Of a stretch of 64,000 nt of DNA, positions 50,533 to 60,865 are shown piece by piece; the stretch's first letter is position 1, and each line of letters starts with the position of its first letter. The stretch is from Planococcus halotolerans (GTDB taxonomy: Bacteria > Bacillota > Bacilli > Bacillales_A > Planococcaceae), in assembly GCF_003289955.1 (NCBI RefSeq), contig NZ_QLZR01000002.1:62001-126000 (forward strand). The letters run 5' to 3'. The notes under the pieces are model-generated. The model searched no databases, had not been told where the DNA came from, and was given only the letters and a program-made list of their open reading frames with translations. Both the position numbers and the translations under genes were made by a program.

Positions 50533-51810
50533 TTAGCCTTGAAGCAATAGATCTTCCGGATTTTCGATCAAGTCTTTGACCATTTTCAGGAATCCTACAG
50601 AATCGCTTCCGTCGATTACACGGTGGTCATAAGAAAGCGCCACGTACATCATCGGACGAATTTCGATATTGTCTCCAACGGCAATCGGACGTTTTTGGAT
50701 TGTGTGCATTCCAAGAATACCGACTTGAGTACCGTTAAGGATTGGTGTCGACATCAATGAGCCGAAGACGCCACCGTTAGTGATAGTGAATGAACCGCCT
50801 GTCATATCAGCGATTGAGAGTTTCTTATCGCGTGCTTTTGTTGCAAGCTCGCCGATTGAAGCTTCGATTTCCGCGAAGTTCTTCTTGTCAGTATCGCGGA
50901 CGATAGGAACGACAAGTCCTTCTTCTGTAGAAACGGCAATCCCGACATCATAGAATTGTTTCAGCAATACATCAGTGCCATCAAGTTCAGCATTCACGTA
51001 AGGATATTTTTTCAATGCAGCAGTTACTGCTTTCGTGAAGAATGACATAAAGCCAAGTTTCACATCATTGTTTTTAAGGAAATCATCTTTTTTACGGCTG
51101 CGAAGAGCCATAACGTTTGTCATATCGATTTCGTTGAAAGTAGTCAGCATCGCTGTAGACTGCTTAACTTCAAGCAAACGTTTAGCGATTGTCTGACGGC
51201 GTCTCGACATTTTTTCACGGACAATACGGCCGCTTTCTTCGTCAGATGATGCACCAGATGCAGCAGCTTTTGGCGCTTCCGCTTTAGCCGGTGCGCTGGC
51301 AGCCGGTTTAGATGAATGGGCTTCAACGTCCTGAACACGTACACGGCCCATTGGGTCTACTGGTGAAATCGCTGCAAGGTCGATGCCTTTTTCGCGTGCC
51401 AGTTTGCGCGCGGCAGGGCTGGCGATTGTGCGGTCAGAAGAAGATTGCTCTTCAGCAGCCGGTGCTTCTTCAACAGCTTCCTGTGTTGCCGGAGCAGATG
51501 TTTCAGCTGGTACGCCAGTCGATTTGGTTTCTTCCTCTTTTTGTTCAGCTGGCTCAGATGCTGCAGCTTCGCCGGAACCTTCTCCGACAATTGCAATTAC
51601 CTGGCCGACTTCAACTGTGTCGCCTTCAGCAGCCATAAGCTCCTGGACAACTCCAGCTTCTTCGGAAATAACTTCAACGTTTACTTTATCTGTTTCAAGC
51701 TCAACGATGAATTCACCTTTTTCAACTGTATCGCCTGGCTGTTTCAGCCATTGTGCGATCGTTCCTTCTGTAATCGATTCTGCTAATTCTGGTACTTTGA
51801 TTTCTGCCAC
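50533..51810 (-). CDS. odhB: 2-oxoglutarate dehydrogenase E2 (dihydrolipoyl succinyltransferase)
   Basis: 425 residues. Residues ~1-78 form the lipoyl domain ([17 protein letters not shown], lipoyl Lys in DKV), then an Ala/Pro/Glu linker, the E1/E3-binding domain ([18 protein letters not shown]), and the catalytic domain with [14 protein letters not shown], where the His and Asp are active. It transfers succinyl to CoA in the citric acid cycle. It starts with GTG, with AAGGAGG upstream, 24 bases after odhA. Confidence 0.95.
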   Translation of the reverse strand: MAEIKVPELAESITEGTIAQWLKQPGDTVEKGEFIVELETDKVNVEVISEEAGVVQELMAAEGDTVEVGQVIAIVGEGSGEAAASEPAEQKEEETKSTGVPAETSAPATQEAVEEAPAAEEQSSSDRTIASPAARKLAREKGIDLAAISPVDPMGRVRVQDVEAHSSKPAASAPAKAEAPKAAASGASSDEESGRIVREKMSRRRQTIAKRLLEVKQSTAMLTTFNEIDMTNVMALRSRKKDDFLKNNDVKLGFMSFFTKAVTAALKKYPYVNAELDGTDVLLKQFYDVGIAVSTEEGLVVPIVRDTDKKNFAEIEASIGELATKARDKKLSIADMTGGSFTITNGGVFGSLMSTPILNGTQVGILGMHTIQKRPIAVGDNIEIRPMMYVALSYDHRVIDGSDSVGFLKMVKDLIENPEDLLLQG

Positions 51811-51834
51811 AAAAAATTCCTCCTTAGATTATGC

Positions 51835-54645
51835 TCAAGATTTAGCTAATGCTTCATCAATGATGCGTGCCTGTTCCACTTTATGCATTTCCCCGTCGCC
51901 TTCAGCCGGGCTCGAACGGACAACGCGGCCATAATAATTTATATCAATGCCATCTGCAATTTCACGAAGATTCGGTTCTGCAAATGACCATGATCCCATA
52001 TTTTTCGGTTCTTCCTGTACCCATGCGAGTTCTTTAAGTTTCGGATAGCGCTTAATGATCGCCTGAATTTTTTCGGAAGGGAAAGGATACAGCTGTTCGA
52101 CACGGACAATATGCGTATCCGGATATTCAGAGCCGTCTTTTACGCGGTCTGCAAGGTCGATTGCCATCTTGCCGCTGGCGAATAGAAGGCGTTCCACTTT
52201 TTTCGTGTTCTGCCCCATGCCTGGCTGCTCGATGATAGTCTGGAAGTTTCCTTCTGTCAGATCTTCAACATCTGCACCTACCAAAGGATGGCGCAATAGG
52301 GATTTAGGTGTAACGATGATCAGCGGGCGGATCGACTCTTCACCAAGCATCTTCGCTTGTCTGCGAAGAATATGGAAGTAGTTAGCCGCACTTGAAAGAT
52401 TTGCTACTGTCCAGTTGTTTTCTCCGGCATTTTGCAGGTAGCGCTCCAAACGCGCACTCGAATGCTCAGGTCCCTGTCCTTCATAAGCATGCGGAAGCAG
52501 CATTACCAATCCGGATTTCTGGCCCCATTTGGCGCGGGCTGCAGAAATGAACTGATCGAACATCATCTGTGCCATGTTGGCGAAATCGCCGTATTGGGCT
52601 TCCCAGATAACCAGTGCTTTATCGTTTTCAACATTATAGCCATATTCAAAGCCGACAACGGATGCTTCGCTCAATGGGCTGTTGTATACAACGAAAGATG
52701 CTTTTGCATCAGAAATATGATGAAGCGGCACAAGTTCGTTGCCATTCTTTTCATCATGCAGTACCAGATGGCGGTGAGCAAATGTTCCGCGCTGCGCATC
52801 CTGGCCTGACAGGCGAATCGGATTGCCTTCCTGAAGAATCGAACCGAATGCCAATGTCTCGGCATGTGCCCAGTCGATTTTGCCTTTGCCGTTGAATGGA
52901 TCTTCGCGGCGTTTCAGGATTCGGGCAAGTTTGCCGAATGCAGAGAAATCACTTGGCCAGGACAGCAGGTCTTCATTCATTTTCGTTAGAACATCTTTAT
53001 CGACACCTGTTGGAACTTCAGGGAATCCTTGCATAACGGCTTCAGGTATTACTACCTCATGCGCATCATCCGATTTGTTTTCTTTAACATGATCGTATGC
53101 TTTTTGCATTTCAGAAAGAATATCGCTGTCGAGTTTTTTCACATCGTCTTCTGAAAGCACCTTGCCGGAAGCCAATTTTTCACCATAGATTTCGCGTACT
53201 GTGCCATGTTCATGAATGCCGTGATACATCGTAGGGTTTGTAACGAGCGGCTCATCCATTTCGTTATGGCCATAACGGCGGTAGCCGATCAGGTCGATCA
53301 GAATGTCCTTGCCGAATTTTTGGCGATATTCAAATGCCAAACGTGCTACAGCAATTACTTCTTCCGGTTCATCCGCATTGACGTGGATGACAGGTACTTC
53401 GTAGCCTTTTGCAGGGTCGGAAGAATAATGAGTCGATCTTGAATCATATTGCTCAGTTGTAAAGCCGATCAGGTTATTTGCGATGATGTGGATTGAACCG
53501 CCAGTTTGATATCCGCGGATACGGCTGAAGTTCAATGTTTCAGTAACGACTCCCTGTCCTGGGAACGCTGCATCACCGTGCACCATGATGGCATACGCTT
53601 TATTGACATCGATTGGCGCCAGTCCGCTCTGCTGAGTGAGTTCCTGTGCAGCACGGGTCTGTCCGGCAACTACCGGGCTCACAATTTCAAGGTGGGATGG
53701 GTTATAAGCCAATTTGATATTGGTACCTTTTGGTGATGTATACGCAGCACCCATATGGTACTTAACATCGCCGAACCAGCCTTTTGTGATCTGCAATGAA
53801 CCGTCTTCAGGCAGGAATGCTTCATCGCTGACATGCGCAAATCCGGCGAACATCATTTCATATGGTTTGTTCAAAATATGTGTAAGCACATTTAAACGAC
53901 CGCGATGTGCCATCCCGATCATGATATTTTCTGTGCCGGCTGTTTCGGATAGACGGACAAGTTCATCCATCAATACGACCAGTGTATCGACACCTTCAAT
54001 TGAAAAGCGTTTTTGGCCGACGAACGTGCGGTGAACGAATTTTTCAAAACCTTCAACACGCGTTAAAAGTTCAAGAACTTGTTTTTTCTTATCAGCATCA
54101 AGCGACGGTTTAACTTCGCCTGCCTCGATTTTGGATTGCAGCCAGCTGCGCTCCTGCGGCTGAACAATATGAGAAAACTCAAAAGCCACTTTTTCCGTGT
54201 AAAGGGATTTCAAATAATTGATAGCTGCCAGTCCGTCTTTAATATCGGCTGGTGCATTTTCCAATAACAATGAAACCGGTACTTCTTTTAAATCCTGTTC
54301 CGTCAATCCGTATGTTGAAGGTTCAAGACGCTCTGTATCACGGGGTTGATCTTTTAAAGGATAAATATCCGATGCAAGATGTCCGTGTGCGCGGATTGCT
54401 TCAGCCAAATGGATTGCGCCGAGGACTTTGCCGAATTTATCGGATTTCACTTCAGCCGTTGCGGCAGGCTGTTGTTCAGCGCCTGGCTCAACAGGAGGTC
54501 CGTATTGCTTGAATAGCTCAGCGAATTCCGGATCGATGGATTCCGGAGATTCCTGATAAATGTCATACATTTCCATAACATACCCAAGGTTTGGACCTGT
54601 AATGGAACTCCATGGGGATTTCGAATCTGAATAATTGCTAGACAT
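51835..54645 (-). CDS. odhA: 2-oxoglutarate dehydrogenase E1
   Basis: 936 residues. The N-terminus SSNYSDSKSPWSSITGPNLGYVMEMYDIYQ is that of E1o proteins; MIGMAHRGRLNVLTHILNKP, VMVHGDAAFPGQGVVTETLNFSRIRGYQTGGSIHIIANNLIGFTT and LIDLIGYRRYGHNEMDEP form the thiamine pyrophosphate site. It decarboxylates 2-oxoglutarate and passes succinyl to odhB. GGAGG lies before the ATG. A palindrome TGCCTTAAAGGCA (54666-54678) stands just upstream in the leader. Confidence 0.96.
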   Translation of the reverse strand: MSSNYSDSKSPWSSITGPNLGYVMEMYDIYQESPESIDPEFAELFKQYGPPVEPGAEQQPAATAEVKSDKFGKVLGAIHLAEAIRAHGHLASDIYPLKDQPRDTERLEPSTYGLTEQDLKEVPVSLLLENAPADIKDGLAAINYLKSLYTEKVAFEFSHIVQPQERSWLQSKIEAGEVKPSLDADKKKQVLELLTRVEGFEKFVHRTFVGQKRFSIEGVDTLVVLMDELVRLSETAGTENIMIGMAHRGRLNVLTHILNKPYEMMFAGFAHVSDEAFLPEDGSLQITKGWFGDVKYHMGAAYTSPKGTNIKLAYNPSHLEIVSPVVAGQTRAAQELTQQSGLAPIDVNKAYAIMVHGDAAFPGQGVVTETLNFSRIRGYQTGGSIHIIANNLIGFTTEQYDSRSTHYSSDPAKGYEVPVIHVNADEPEEVIAVARLAFEYRQKFGKDILIDLIGYRRYGHNEMDEPLVTNPTMYHGIHEHGTVREIYGEKLASGKVLSEDDVKKLDSDILSEMQKAYDHVKENKSDDAHEVVIPEAVMQGFPEVPTGVDKDVLTKMNEDLLSWPSDFSAFGKLARILKRREDPFNGKGKIDWAHAETLAFGSILQEGNPIRLSGQDAQRGTFAHRHLVLHDEKNGNELVPLHHISDAKASFVVYNSPLSEASVVGFEYGYNVENDKALVIWEAQYGDFANMAQMMFDQFISAARAKWGQKSGLVMLLPHAYEGQGPEHSSARLERYLQNAGENNWTVANLSSAANYFHILRRQAKMLGEESIRPLIIVTPKSLLRHPLVGADVEDLTEGNFQTIIEQPGMGQNTKKVERLLFASGKMAIDLADRVKDGSEYPDTHIVRVEQLYPFPSEKIQAIIKRYPKLKELAWVQEEPKNMGSWSFAEPNLREIADGIDINYYGRVVRSSPAEGDGEMHKVEQARIIDEALAKS

Positions 54646-54877
54646 AAAAAAACCTCCAACTATTTTGCCTTAAAGGCAGTCCTATAAATAAATATGTCTT
54701 CCATATTTTATCACGCAAACCGCTATACACAAAGCAGAAGGCGTTTAACCCATTGAAGAACAATTTTCCATATCAATCTTACTACTTCCGTTGGAAAAAA
54801 CAATGCTTTTGAGTGAAATTATTCACATAGGCAAATGTTAAGCGCTTTCATTGAGAATATTGTAAGAGAAATGGAAA

Positions 54878-56539
54878 TTAATGTGTGCTGTCTTCTTCGT
54901 TACGGTAAAAACGGACTTGGTTTCTTCCGGCTTTTTTTGATTCATAGAGTGCCGAATCTGCCATTTTCACAAGATCCTCGAAATTATTTGCATCCTTGGG
55001 ATAGAAAGCTATGCCGACAGAAGCAGTCGGTGAAAAGTAGTGGCCCTCTATCGTCCATCCTACTGCCAGCTTTTCATGGATTCTGTTAATCAAGTTCTTA
55101 ATCTGCATTCCCGATTTTTTAGGATTTATGCCTGCCGCAGCGATAACGAACTCATCGCCTCCAATTCTGGCGGCCATATCTCCTGATCTGATGCTTTTTG
55201 TCAAAGCCTGTCCGAAACAAGCTATAAATTCATCTCCAATATTATGGCCGAAGTTATCGTTGATTGATTTAAAGTCGTCGCCATCAATATAAAGCAAAGC
55301 GATCAAGCTGTCCTGTTCATCAGCATCTCTCTCAAGCAGCTCGAATTCCTGCATCATCAACCGCCTGTTCGGTAATTGTGTCAGGCTGTCATGATAAGCC
55401 ATGAAATGCAGTTTCTCTTCGAGTTGCTTCCGGTCGGTAATGTCGAACATGATTGCCAGAACCTGATAAATGATGCCTTCTTCGTTTTTCAGCGGGATGA
55501 TTGTCGTATCTACCCAAAAGAAATCTCCGTTCTTCTTCAGGCTTTTCATTTCCCCGCGCCAGATTGTTCCCCTGAAAATGATATCCCGAATACTGTCATA
55601 AAAAGCATCCGGTATAACCGCTCTGCCAATCACTGATATTTGCATCCCCAAAAGTTCATCTTTTTCATAACCTGTGGTTCCTTTGAAATTATCATTTGCA
55701 AAAAGAATTGTACCTGCCGGTTCCCATATCGTCACCATGGCGGCATAATTCAATGCATCTTTATAACTGTCGAGCACATTTTCGGTTTTCTTCAACTCTT
55801 CCTTCAACTGGACTTCATCCGTCAGTTCACGGAAAACGATTTGGTAAGCCCGTATGTCTTCCCCTATTTTGACAGGAGAAAAGCTGACCGAAAATTTTCC
55901 GTTTTCACTTTCACTCGTTTTGGGGCTTGTTATGAATGAAGAGCTCCCTTTACCGAATTCTTCTTTGCCCAGTACAGAAATGACTTTGTTTAAAAACTTT
56001 TCACTGTTTGACGGAAGTGCCATGAAAGACTTCCCGATCCATTGTTGTTTCAGCACACCGAATACACTCTCGTAAGCTGGATTCATACCGATAACCATAA
56101 AATCGGAAGAAATCATGATCATCGGATCCACTGAATTCTGCACAAGCGATTGGTAGAAAAGATAATCTTCTTCCACTTTTTTCTGTTTACTTACATTTCT
56201 CGAAATAGCCAATAAATACAATTGTCCCTCAAAGGAAATCTTGGTGACTTCTGTTTCATTGGCCGCTTTTTTTTTGCTGAAAAGATTATAATCCCGGTAG
56301 CGATGTACACCGTCAATGGATTCTGCGATACGGTACTGCTTTTTAATTTCTTCTGCAACTGAAGCAGGCATGCTGTCATCAACGGTGGTTCCGACCAGCT
56401 CCTGTTCGAATGTGCTGTTGCAGCGGTCATTAACATACTCATATACATAATCATCTTCTGCTTTGCGCATGAAAAAAATCAGGTCTTCGGCGTTTCCATA
56501 TAATAGATCTAATTGTTCCTTCGTAAAAGGGCTGCGCAT
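54878..56539 (-). CDS. PAS-PAS-PAS-GGDEF diguanylate cyclase
   Basis: 553 residues, no membrane segments. Three PAS-like regions (residues ~5-120, ~122-240 and ~263-375, the last with the typical C-terminal DITDRKQLEEKL) precede a GGDEF domain whose active site is exactly GGDEF (460-464), with the product-inhibition site RxxD (RSGD) five residues upstream. It should make cyclic di-GMP in response to a redox, light or small-molecule cue. The ATG at 56539 lies four bases after the dapF stop, so it is co-translated in a murG-dapF operon, an unusual place for it. Confidence 0.9.
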   Translation of the reverse strand: MRSPFTKEQLDLLYGNAEDLIFFMRKAEDDYVYEYVNDRCNSTFEQELVGTTVDDSMPASVAEEIKKQYRIAESIDGVHRYRDYNLFSKKKAANETEVTKISFEGQLYLLAISRNVSKQKKVEEDYLFYQSLVQNSVDPMIMISSDFMVIGMNPAYESVFGVLKQQWIGKSFMALPSNSEKFLNKVISVLGKEEFGKGSSSFITSPKTSESENGKFSVSFSPVKIGEDIRAYQIVFRELTDEVQLKEELKKTENVLDSYKDALNYAAMVTIWEPAGTILFANDNFKGTTGYEKDELLGMQISVIGRAVIPDAFYDSIRDIIFRGTIWRGEMKSLKKNGDFFWVDTTIIPLKNEEGIIYQVLAIMFDITDRKQLEEKLHFMAYHDSLTQLPNRRLMMQEFELLERDADEQDSLIALLYIDGDDFKSINDNFGHNIGDEFIACFGQALTKSIRSGDMAARIGGDEFVIAAAGINPKKSGMQIKNLINRIHEKLAVGWTIEGHYFSPTASVGIAFYPKDANNFEDLVKMADSALYESKKAGRNQVRFYRNEEDSTH

Positions 56540-56543
56540 TAAA

Positions 56544-57509
56544 TCACTCTTTTCTTTTGGCAAATTGCTCAACAACTACAGAAATCTCCTCAATGAATTT
56601 CTCATATTGCCGTTGTTCATCCAGGATTTCGAAAGCTGTAAATTCACTGTCCACTTGTTCTTCTTCCCATTGGAATTCGTGTACAGAAAGCCTGGTCGCA
56701 TTCCCGGTCAGCAACAATTCAAAAGTATCCCCGCTTTTATTGACGGTGCATTTCACCATTCCTCCCGGATTATAGACAGCCACTTCGCCAAAAGGCACCA
56801 TATCCGACATGCAGCTGATGAGGGCTGAAGCAGTCATAGCGGTTCCACAGGCATTGGTGAAGCCGACGCCGCGTTCATAAGTGCGAACAAAAATGCCTTG
56901 CCCGACCTTAGTCACATAGCTGACATTCACGCCGTCTGAGAAATAATTATTCTGCCCATTGAATTTTTCAGCCCATTTCTTCTGATGTTCGGGAGACTTT
57001 TGAATTTCTTCCGGAACAATGCCAATTAAATGAGGATTAGGCACCGCAACTGCAGAAAACATGATTTCTTCGGATATTTCAGGAATCGCCTGCTGTATCA
57101 ATGTTGTTTGATTGTCATATTCCATCGGCAAATCCTTCAACTGAAATGAAACCGGCGAAATTTGAACGGAGTAAGTTTCGATTCCGTCCATTAATGTTTC
57201 TTCTCGTCTGACTGCCAAATCGGCTTTCATCGTTTCGATAACCGCTTCGTCCACACCTTCTTTTTCACAAACATAGCGCGCTACACAACGGAGGCCGTTG
57301 CCGCACATCGATGCTTCTGACCCGTCACGGTTGAACACCCGCATTTTGGCATGGGCGGAATTGGAGGGAAGAATCACCAAAAGACCATCAACTCCCTGAT
57401 CCTTCGCACAAAGCTGAAGGGCAAGGTTGGCATAATCGTCTCTTTCTTCCCCATCCACCATGTAAAATGTATTCATCGATCCATGGACTTTTTCCAAAGT
57501 TATTTTCAT
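56544..57509 (-). CDS. dapF: Diaminopimelate epimerase
   Basis: 321 residues. The catalytic cysteines are in ASMCGNGLRC and TNACGTAMTA. It converts LL- to meso-diaminopimelate for lysine and peptidoglycan. Compared with typical DapF (about 275-285 residues), it carries an extra ~40-residue C-terminal tail (FQWEEEQVDSEFTAFEILDEQRQYEKFIEEISVVVEQFAKRKE). The ATG at 57509 has GGAG 8 bases upstream. It lies 16 bases after murG and overlaps closely with the diguanylate cyclase gene. Confidence 0.93.
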   Translation of the reverse strand: MKITLEKVHGSMNTFYMVDGEERDDYANLALQLCAKDQGVDGLLVILPSNSAHAKMRVFNRDGSEASMCGNGLRCVARYVCEKEGVDEAVIETMKADLAVRREETLMDGIETYSVQISPVSFQLKDLPMEYDNQTTLIQQAIPEISEEIMFSAVAVPNPHLIGIVPEEIQKSPEHQKKWAEKFNGQNNYFSDGVNVSYVTKVGQGIFVRTYERGVGFTNACGTAMTASALISCMSDMVPFGEVAVYNPGGMVKCTVNKSGDTFELLLTGNATRLSVHEFQWEEEQVDSEFTAFEILDEQRQYEKFIEEISVVVEQFAKRKE

Positions 57510-57525
57510 ATCACTCACTCCATTA

Positions 57526-58608
57526 TCAGCGTTTCTTTGTGTGCGCTACGACTAGTTTTGCCATTTCATAGGCAGTTTTGGGAGGCTCTGCATCTGTCAT
57601 TTTTTCGATTAGCAATTCTTCATCAGCCTTCAGTTGTTCCAAAGCTTTCAAAAATCGTTCAGGGGTAGCTTCTTCTTCTTCAAGCACAAGAGCAAAGCCG
57701 TTTTTCCGGAACAATTCTGCATTTAGGATCTGGTCTCCCCTGCTTTTTTGTCTGGATAATGGAATCAGCAGCATCGGCTTTTTCAAAGCCAAAAATTCAA
57801 ATATCGAATTGGATCCTGCGCGTGAAACCACAAAATCAGTCATATGAAGAAGATGGGACAATTCATGGGTGACATATTCAAATTGGCAGTATTGATCCAT
57901 GCCTTCCAATTTTTCATCGATATTGCCTTTTCCGCAAAGATGGATGACGTTGAAGGTTTCCAGTATAACTTGCAGATTTGACCGGATGGCCGTATTGATC
58001 ACTTCGGACCCCTGGCTTCCTCCCATTATCATCAGCACCGGGAGATCATTATCGAAATGACAGATTTCCCGACCTTTCGCAGCAGATCCATCCATTAATT
58101 CACTGCGGATGACTGAACCTGTACAAGTGGATTTCTCTTTTGGCACATGCTGCATCGTCTCTTTAAAAACAGTGAAGATGTGATCCGCAAAAGGCATAGC
58201 AATCTTGTTGGCAAGACCGGGTGTTACATCCGATTCATGGATAATGACTGGAATACCCATCAGTTTTCCTGCCATAGCCACCGGAACCGAGACAAAACCG
58301 CCCTTTGAAAATATGGCAGCGGGTTTCGTCTTCCGTATTATGTTCATCGATTGCCCAAGACCGGCAACCACCTTGAACGGATCTGTAAAATTCTTCATTG
58401 AGAAATATCTTCTTAATTTACCGCTTGAGATAGCGTGGTATTTTATGTCGGGAAAGGAGTCGACTATCAATTCTTTTTCAATCCCGTCTTTTGAACCGAT
58501 GTATTCGACATCATAGTCCATGCCGGTAATTTCAGGTATTAAGGCCTGATTGAGTGAAACATGGCCGGCAGTTCCACCGCCAGTCAGTATAATCGTGCGT
58601 TTATGCAT
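57526..58608 (-). CDS. murG: UDP-GlcNAc lipid-I transferase (MurG)
   Basis: 360 residues, GT28 glycosyltransferase: TGGGTAGHVSLNQALIPEI, AIFSKGGFVSVPVAMAGKLMGIPVIIHESDVTPGLANKIA, GGSQGSEVIN and SRAGSNSIFEFLALKKPMLLIPL. It adds GlcNAc to lipid I to make lipid II. It is placed outside the usual dcw cluster and directly before dapF, so it may be a second MurG-type gene in this genome, which I cannot check here. AGGATTTTAGC precedes the ATG. Confidence 0.92.
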   Translation of the reverse strand: MHKRTIILTGGGTAGHVSLNQALIPEITGMDYDVEYIGSKDGIEKELIVDSFPDIKYHAISSGKLRRYFSMKNFTDPFKVVAGLGQSMNIIRKTKPAAIFSKGGFVSVPVAMAGKLMGIPVIIHESDVTPGLANKIAMPFADHIFTVFKETMQHVPKEKSTCTGSVIRSELMDGSAAKGREICHFDNDLPVLMIMGGSQGSEVINTAIRSNLQVILETFNVIHLCGKGNIDEKLEGMDQYCQFEYVTHELSHLLHMTDFVVSRAGSNSIFEFLALKKPMLLIPLSRQKSRGDQILNAELFRKNGFALVLEEEEATPERFLKALEQLKADEELLIEKMTDAEPPKTAYEMAKLVVAHTKKR

Positions 58609-58678
58609 GCTAAAATCCTACTTTCATCTTTTGATTTGTCCTAAATTGAAGTTGAAGACCAAAATTATCTTATATATA

Positions 58679-59060
58679 CCGCTTCGTCGCTTTGGACAGT
58701 GCAAAGATTATGCTCCTGCGCACAGCTCGTCGCAAAGGAAGCGCTAAAGCGTTCCTTGCCTCCCGTAATAAGCCGAGAAGACCACTCGTCTTATTACTCC
58801 GGTCGGCATTCGCCTGCTCCTGAGCCGCGCCGGCGCTGGAGATCTCTCTAGAGATATGAAGCAAAACAGCGAAGACGCCTTGGGGAGCAGGCGAATGCCG
58901 ACGAAGTGCAAGATCCACTCGGGCGAAGTTCAACGAGAACGAGTTAGCTTAGCGCGAGCCAAGAGTTGGCCGCAGCCTGCAAGGCCGGCTCTTTGCGACG
59001 AAGCTAGCGCAGCGATGCAGGAGCACGGGTTTTGGCAAGCGAGCTGTTTTGCGGAATATC
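58679..59060 (+). repeat. Mosaic repeat, copy R5 (longest)
   Basis: Flank module 58679-58852 (CCGCTTCGTCGC start) and a 208-bp core 58853-59060 bounded by GATATGAAGCAAAACAGC and GCTGTTTTGCGGAATATC. It contains the submodule 58991-59029 shared with R3 and R4 and a segment shared with R2 (GATCCACTCGGGCGAAGT...). It occupies the divergent gap between murG and the MATE gene. Confidence 0.85.
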
Positions 59061-59180
59061 GGTTACTAAGAGTCTTAGGTTAACTTATAGAGACACTTTA
59101 ATTAGAATTTATAAGAAACGGTTCTATGCTATACTTGTCTTAATTTGCCCTAAGGCTATTGTATTTCAGGAGGATGGACG

Positions 59181-60539
59181 ATGTACGAAACAAAGACCAA
59201 AGCTGAGAAATTAAAATTATTGGTGAAAATTGTATTTCCAATATTAGTTACACAAGTTGCTATGTATCTTGTTACTTTTTTTGATATCTATATGACCGCC
59301 CGGTATGGCACGGATGACCTGGCCGGAGTTTCAATCGGATCATCATTCTGGGTTCCGGTGTATATCGGACTTGCCGGAATTTTAATGTCCATTACTCCAA
59401 TTGTAGCACAATTGATGGGGGCCAAGAAAAAAGAAAGTGTTAAAGAAGCCGTACAGCAAGGGATTTATCTTGCGATTCTGCTGGCAACAATTGTCTTTCT
59501 GTTCTTTTTCATTTTTATCGATACCTTACTCGGCTTCATGGAACTGGAGCCGGCCGTCGCAGATGTTGCCAGCAGATACATATTTGCCATGAGCCTCGGG
59601 CTTATACCGCTGTTTGTCTATAATGCTCTACGTTCCTATATTGATGCTTTGGGTGCTACACGAGTAACGATGGTTATTACGTTGTTATCCGCACCAATCA
59701 ATGTATTTTTCAATTATCTATTCATCTTCGGCAATTTTGGCTTCCCCGAACTTGGTGGTGCAGGAGCAGGACTTGCATCGGCTATTACTTACTGGCTGGT
59801 GCTGTTGATTGCCTCAGTGATCATCCATACACAAAACCCTTTTTCAAGCTACCAAATATTCCGGAAGTGGGAAAGAGTTTCTATTACACGCTGGAAGGAA
59901 ATTAGCCGTATCGGTGTACCAATCGGAATTTCGATTTTTGCTGAGACAAGTATTTTCTCCGCAGTTACTTTCATGCTAGCTGTTTATGGGACCATTACAA
60001 TTGCCGCCCATCAGATTGCTTTAAACTTTACGTCACTGCTCTATATGCTGCCACTCAGTATTTCCATGGGTGCCACAATTCTTGTAGGCTATGAAGTTGG
60101 AGCGGCACGTTATAAGGATGCGCGCCAATACAGCTGGCTGAGCGTAGGAACAGCCATAGTAATCAGCTTTGTATCAGCCGCCATTTTATACTTCCTGCGC
60201 GAACCGATAGCTGAATTGTATTCATCTGACCCTGCTGTTATCGAACTGGCTGTGCAATTTTTAGTATTTGCTGCATTGTTCCAGCTATCAGATGCTATCC
60301 AGGCGCCTGTACAAGGTGCACTTCGGGGTTATAAGGACGTTAACATCACTTTCATCATGGCTTTGATCTCATACTGGGTAATCGGCCTGCCTGTCGGTTA
60401 CCTATTGGCACGGTTCACGGATTTCGGCGCTTTCGGCTACTGGATCGGATTGATAGCAGGGCTGACTGCAGGAGCTGTCACTCTGTCCTTAAGATTATTG
60501 CTTATACAAAAGAAATTCAGCAAGAATCAGCCAAATTAA
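59181..60539 (+). CDS. MATE-family multidrug exporter
   Basis: 452 residues with 12 hydrophobic segments in two halves. KIVFPILVTQVAMYLVTFFDIYMTARYGTDDLAGVSIGSSFWVPVYIGLAGILMSITPIVAQLMGAKK is the MATE N-terminal signature. It should extrude cationic compounds against Na+ or H+. AGGAGG lies 8 bases before the ATG. An extended -10 (TGCTATACT, 59127-59135) stands upstream, after repeat R5. Confidence 0.87.
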   Translation: MYETKTKAEKLKLLVKIVFPILVTQVAMYLVTFFDIYMTARYGTDDLAGVSIGSSFWVPVYIGLAGILMSITPIVAQLMGAKKKESVKEAVQQGIYLAILLATIVFLFFFIFIDTLLGFMELEPAVADVASRYIFAMSLGLIPLFVYNALRSYIDALGATRVTMVITLLSAPINVFFNYLFIFGNFGFPELGGAGAGLASAITYWLVLLIASVIIHTQNPFSSYQIFRKWERVSITRWKEISRIGVPIGISIFAETSIFSAVTFMLAVYGTITIAAHQIALNFTSLLYMLPLSISMGATILVGYEVGAARYKDARQYSWLSVGTAIVISFVSAAILYFLREPIAELYSSDPAVIELAVQFLVFAALFQLSDAIQAPVQGALRGYKDVNITFIMALISYWVIGLPVGYLLARFTDFGAFGYWIGLIAGLTAGAVTLSLRLLLIQKKFSKNQPN

Positions 60540-60571
60540 ACAGGCAAGGATTTTGAATTACCGGTTAAGAC

Positions 60572-60602
60572 AAAAAATAACCGCCAGCAGATGCCGGCGG
60601 TC
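60572..60602 (-). terminator. Terminator of the CobW operon
   Basis: On the minus strand ACCGCCGGCATCTGCTGGCGGT forms an 8-9-bp stem followed by TATTTTTTG. Confidence 0.82.
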
Positions 60603-60613
60603 CTGTTAGCAGC

Positions 60614-60865
60614 TCAGTCCAACTGGGCTGCTATTTTTTTATATTCATTGATCAGCTGCTGCTTCTCCTGTTGCTCCAGCGGTGTGTCATTGATCCGCTC
60701 AATCGCAAGTTCAAGCTTCTGCTGCTTTGTTTTACGGACCCGCGGGTGAGTCAGTTCATCCTTTAATTCTATGACAATGTAGCGCTTCATATCCTCTTCC
60801 GATTCTATGTTTGCTGTCGCCTGGCGCTGCGGCCATACTTTACGGAAAGCTTCCAAATTACTCAT
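60614..60865 (-). CDS. Small charged protein, unknown, coupled to CobW
   Basis: 83 residues, highly charged and helical (ESEEDMKRYIVIELKDELTHPRVRKTKQQKLELAIERINDTPLEQQEKQQLINEYKKIAAQLD). It begins ATGA, overlapping the CobW stop by 4 bases, so translation is coupled. No cysteines or obvious metal motif. I do not recognise a family; position suggests a helper of the GTPase. Confidence 0.6.
   Translation of the reverse strand: MSNLEAFRKVWPQRQATANIESEEDMKRYIVIELKDELTHPRVRKTKQQKLELAIERINDTPLEQQEKQQLINEYKKIAAQLD

Noticed and set aside
54665-54680. Palindrome TGCCTTAAAGGCA as an operator of odhAB
   Set aside because: It is short (6-bp arms) and lies in the leader with no second copy that I can see. 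I mention it only in the odhA entry.
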